Positions 34,539 through 36,487 of a stretch of DNA of 36,487 nt are shown one piece after another. The translations under genes were made by a program, and so were the position numbers. The notes beneath the pieces are model-generated. The model was not told the DNA's origin. It saw nothing but the letters and a program-made list of their open reading frames with translations, and ran no database searches. Each line of letters begins with the position of its first letter. Position 1 is the stretch's first letter. The stretch comes from Chlorobiota bacterium (GTDB lineage: Bacteria > Bacteroidota > Chlorobiia > Chlorobiales > Chlorobiaceae): assembly GCA_016868665.1 (NCBI GenBank), contig VGGK01000020.1, forward strand, positions 1 to 36,487, read 5' to 3'.

Positions 34539-36158
34539 ATGGCTCTCGCTTTTGATTTCGGGACATGCAACAGCGTGGTCGCACGCTGGAACGAAGCCCT
34601 GCATGCCGTGGAAACTCCCGAACTGCCCAATCTCGGCATAAGGTTTCCCCAGCCGGGATCGGAACCCGCGAGGGTCATTCCCTCCGTCATTCATTTTACG
34701 GAAGATAACGGGCTCCTTGCCGGCAGTCAGGTCGGCGCTTCAGGTCTTGTCAACCATCCGGGAACGTTCAGGTGGCTGAAAATGGATATGCTCCGCACCG
34801 GCGGGGCCAATCGCGGACGGCGCGTCAACGGCAGGGTTATCTATCCCCGCCATGCGGCGGACGAGCTCGTCGATCGCATCCTGATGTTCGTGCGCGGCTA
34901 TTTCGGCGACATTGACGAGGAGATCGTGCTGACCGTCCCGGTGGAAGCTTTCGACCACTATATCGACTGGCTGCGCGAAGCGGCCATAAAACGGTTTCCG
35001 GGAGGGATCACCTTCATCGACGAGGCAACCGCCTGCATGCTCGGGTACAGCGACGGGGTGCTCGACGGCGAAGCGTACTGCATCGTGGATTTCGGCGGCG
35101 GCACCCTCGACGTTTCGATAGTCCGTACCGATCTGCTGCATGCCGGTCATACGAAATGCCGATTGCTTGGCCGGGCCGGCGAGGAGATCGGCGGCATCAT
35201 GGTCGATAACTGGCTGCTGGAACACATCCAGGAACGGGAGGGACTCTCGGATGACGATATCGCCTCGATCGGCCCGTCCCTGCTCGAAGCGATTGAGGGG
35301 GCGAAAATAGCCATCTCCAGCGGCAGCGAAGCGTCGTCGTTCGCGTGCTATAACGACGTTACCGGCCGTCTTATCGAGGTCACCCTCACTGCCGGTACCC
35401 TGAAGGAGGTGCTCGAGAAAAAACGGGAGCCCGGCAGGAACAGCCTCTACCAGCACATCATCCGCACGCTCGACCGCGCCCTCGATCAGGCGCGCGACCG
35501 GGCCGGTATGCGCAAGGAGGAGCTCAAGGGGGTTTTTCTCGTAGGGGGGAGCAGCCTGCTGCCGGGCATCGAAGAGAAAATCCGGGAGTTTTTTCCACTC
35601 TGCGACGTTCATGCAGGCAACCCCTTCGAAGCTATCGCCCGTGGCGCATGCCGCTTCTCCGGCGGGATGTTCGACCAGACGCTGACGCATGATTACTGCC
35701 TGCGCAGCTGGAACCGGGAACTCCGGGATTTCGAACTGGTTCCCGTCGTTGCGCGCGGCACCCCGTACCCGACCGGCAAACCGGTGTGCAGCAAGTATAT
35801 CAAGGCCGCCTCGGACAACCAGGAGACGCTCGGGCTGGTCATTTATGAGCGGTCATCGATGATCCGTCCATTGATCACCTACGTCAACGGGGCCGACGGC
35901 TTGCGTCCGGTACGGGAAGGGGAGCGGGAGGAGAGCCGGCATAAGCCGCTCAACCCCGAAGACAGCGAGTTCATCCATGCCGAGCCGCCCTGCCGTTCGG
36001 GAGAGCGGCGCTTCATCGCAGGGTTCGGGGTGGACGGCAACCGCCGCCTTACGCTCTGGCTGCGAGATACGGAGGAGAACAACCGTTCCTGGATCCTGCT
36101 GCGCGACGGCTCGCGATTGCCGTTGCCGGTGAGTGATCTGCCGGTGGTAAAACTGTGA
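34539..36158 (+). CDS. Divergent Hsp70-family ATPase
   Basis: 539 residues with a complete actin-like Hsp70 ATPase domain: phosphate-1 loop FDFGTCNSVVARW at the N-terminus, a Lys in RWLKMDML matching the catalytic position, VPVEAFDHYIDWLREAA, phosphate-2 loop VDFGGGTLDVSIV (Asp184) and adenosine loop FLVGGSSLLPGIEEKI. ATPase activity is therefore expected. After about residue 380 it does not look like the DnaK substrate-binding domain and lid; instead there is a shorter beta-rich region of about 160 residues with no EEVD-like tail. No DnaJ or GrpE gene is adjacent. It sits between the helical protein and an AAA+ ATPase, indicating a specialised chaperone machine, not general protein folding. 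Confidence 0.9.
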   Translation: MALAFDFGTCNSVVARWNEALHAVETPELPNLGIRFPQPGSEPARVIPSVIHFTEDNGLLAGSQVGASGLVNHPGTFRWLKMDMLRTGGANRGRRVNGRVIYPRHAADELVDRILMFVRGYFGDIDEEIVLTVPVEAFDHYIDWLREAAIKRFPGGITFIDEATACMLGYSDGVLDGEAYCIVDFGGGTLDVSIVRTDLLHAGHTKCRLLGRAGEEIGGIMVDNWLLEHIQEREGLSDDDIASIGPSLLEAIEGAKIAISSGSEASSFACYNDVTGRLIEVTLTAGTLKEVLEKKREPGRNSLYQHIIRTLDRALDQARDRAGMRKEELKGVFLVGGSSLLPGIEEKIREFFPLCDVHAGNPFEAIARGACRFSGGMFDQTLTHDYCLRSWNRELRDFELVPVVARGTPYPTGKPVCSKYIKAASDNQETLGLVIYERSSMIRPLITYVNGADGLRPVREGEREESRHKPLNPEDSEFIHAEPPCRSGERRFIAGFGVDGNRRLTLWLRDTEENNRSWILLRDGSRLPLPVSDLPVVKL

Positions 36159-36279
36159 CGGGTATCTGTAAAATGTATTGCGCGATGTGATTGCTGCGTT
36201 GTTCCGACTTGCACTCGAACCGCTCATCACAATTTTATCGGGATGCCCGGAGGTATAAAATTTTAAAACAGGATGCATC

Positions 36280-36487
36280 ATGGCCTGGCTCGACGAACTC
36301 AAACTGAACGCTGACGCGCGGGTAGCCGTCATACACCTGGCAACCATCGACGAAGAGGATGCCATGCGCGCGCTTGCCGGCTGGTCGCAATCGGGCGAGT
36401 GGCCGAAAGGCATGGGGCTCATCACCTGGGATATCGGCGACCAGTTCCGCCACCTTCGGGAACCTGCGGCGACCTTCAGCAAGCTCT
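36280..36487 (+). CDS. N-terminus of a probable AAA+ ATPase (Ycf46-like), cut by the window edge
   Basis: The first 69 codons are present. The start AWLDELKLNADARVAVIHLATIDEEDAMRALAGW is split here into its two recognisable elements: a short helix (DELKL) and a strand with a following acidic helix (VAVIHLATIDEEDAMRAL). Next comes GMGLITWDIGDQF. This resembles the N-terminal domain of Ycf46-like AAA+ proteins, which begin with similar 'L-IRARYPLIYLVT-EEER' and 'FTWS' elements, as I recall them. The ATPase domain would lie beyond the window. It is 121 bp after the Hsp70 gene; TTGCAC (36209) with an AT-rich -10-like box may give it its own promoter. Confidence 0.5.
   Translation, partial: MAWLDELKLNADARVAVIHLATIDEEDAMRALAGWSQSGEWPKGMGLITWDIGDQFRHLREPAATFSKL

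Overview
The window is chromosomal DNA of a green sulfur bacterium (Chlorobiaceae, Chlorobium sensu lato). The basis is a bchI-bchD-bchH magnesium-chelatase operon of Chlorobi type, a BciA-type 8-vinyl reductase, few Shine-Dalgarno sequences, and moderate-to-high G+C. Species cannot be assigned from sequence alone.

Layout. 1-4180: a four-PAS hybrid histidine kinase, then a di-haem cytochrome c peroxidase lipoprotein ending in a strong terminator. 4200-4385: a candidate small RNA (two hairpins plus terminator) running into the 3' end of an unrecognised minus-strand gene. 5136-7759: an Uup-type ABC-F ATPase and an AlkD-like DNA repair protein. 7907-12417 (minus): a secreted prolyl oligopeptidase, a repeat-rich secreted protein and an RluA/RluD-family pseudouridine synthase. 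12486-13865: dihydrolipoyl dehydrogenase. 14059-21087: the magnesium-chelatase operon, whose three products insert Mg2+ into protoporphyrin IX for (bacterio)chlorophyll synthesis. 21111-23781 (minus): a DUF1615-like lipoprotein and IMP dehydrogenase.

23982-26300 is the most unusual part. Three serine tRNA genes (GGA, TGA, GCT) are interleaved with repeated units built from tRNA-Ser 3' ends, each interrupted by a cassette of small hairpins, mostly with GAA or GAAA loops. Two stems vary in a compensatory way between copies. A perfect 157-bp tandem duplication, three copies of a 24-bp repeat resembling an insertion-sequence end, an AT-rich orphan secreted protein and a broken small gene follow. 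This looks like an accessory hot spot between tRNA genes and bciA.

26319-31141: bciA, then a TPM-domain membrane protein that meets, tail to tail and with a 151-bp antisense overlap, a two-gene minus operon of a GCS2-family amidoligase and an AstE/AspA-like zinc deacylase. 31433-32762: a ChaN-like protein and a small Pro/Ala-rich protein, convergent. 33112-36487: a promoter followed by an uncharacterised 454-residue alpha-helical protein, a divergent Hsp70 ATPase and the start of what looks like a Ycf46-like AAA+ ATPase cut by the window edge. This last cluster, the amidoligase/deacylase pair and the tRNA-Ser-linked hairpin repeats are the best candidates for undescribed biology.
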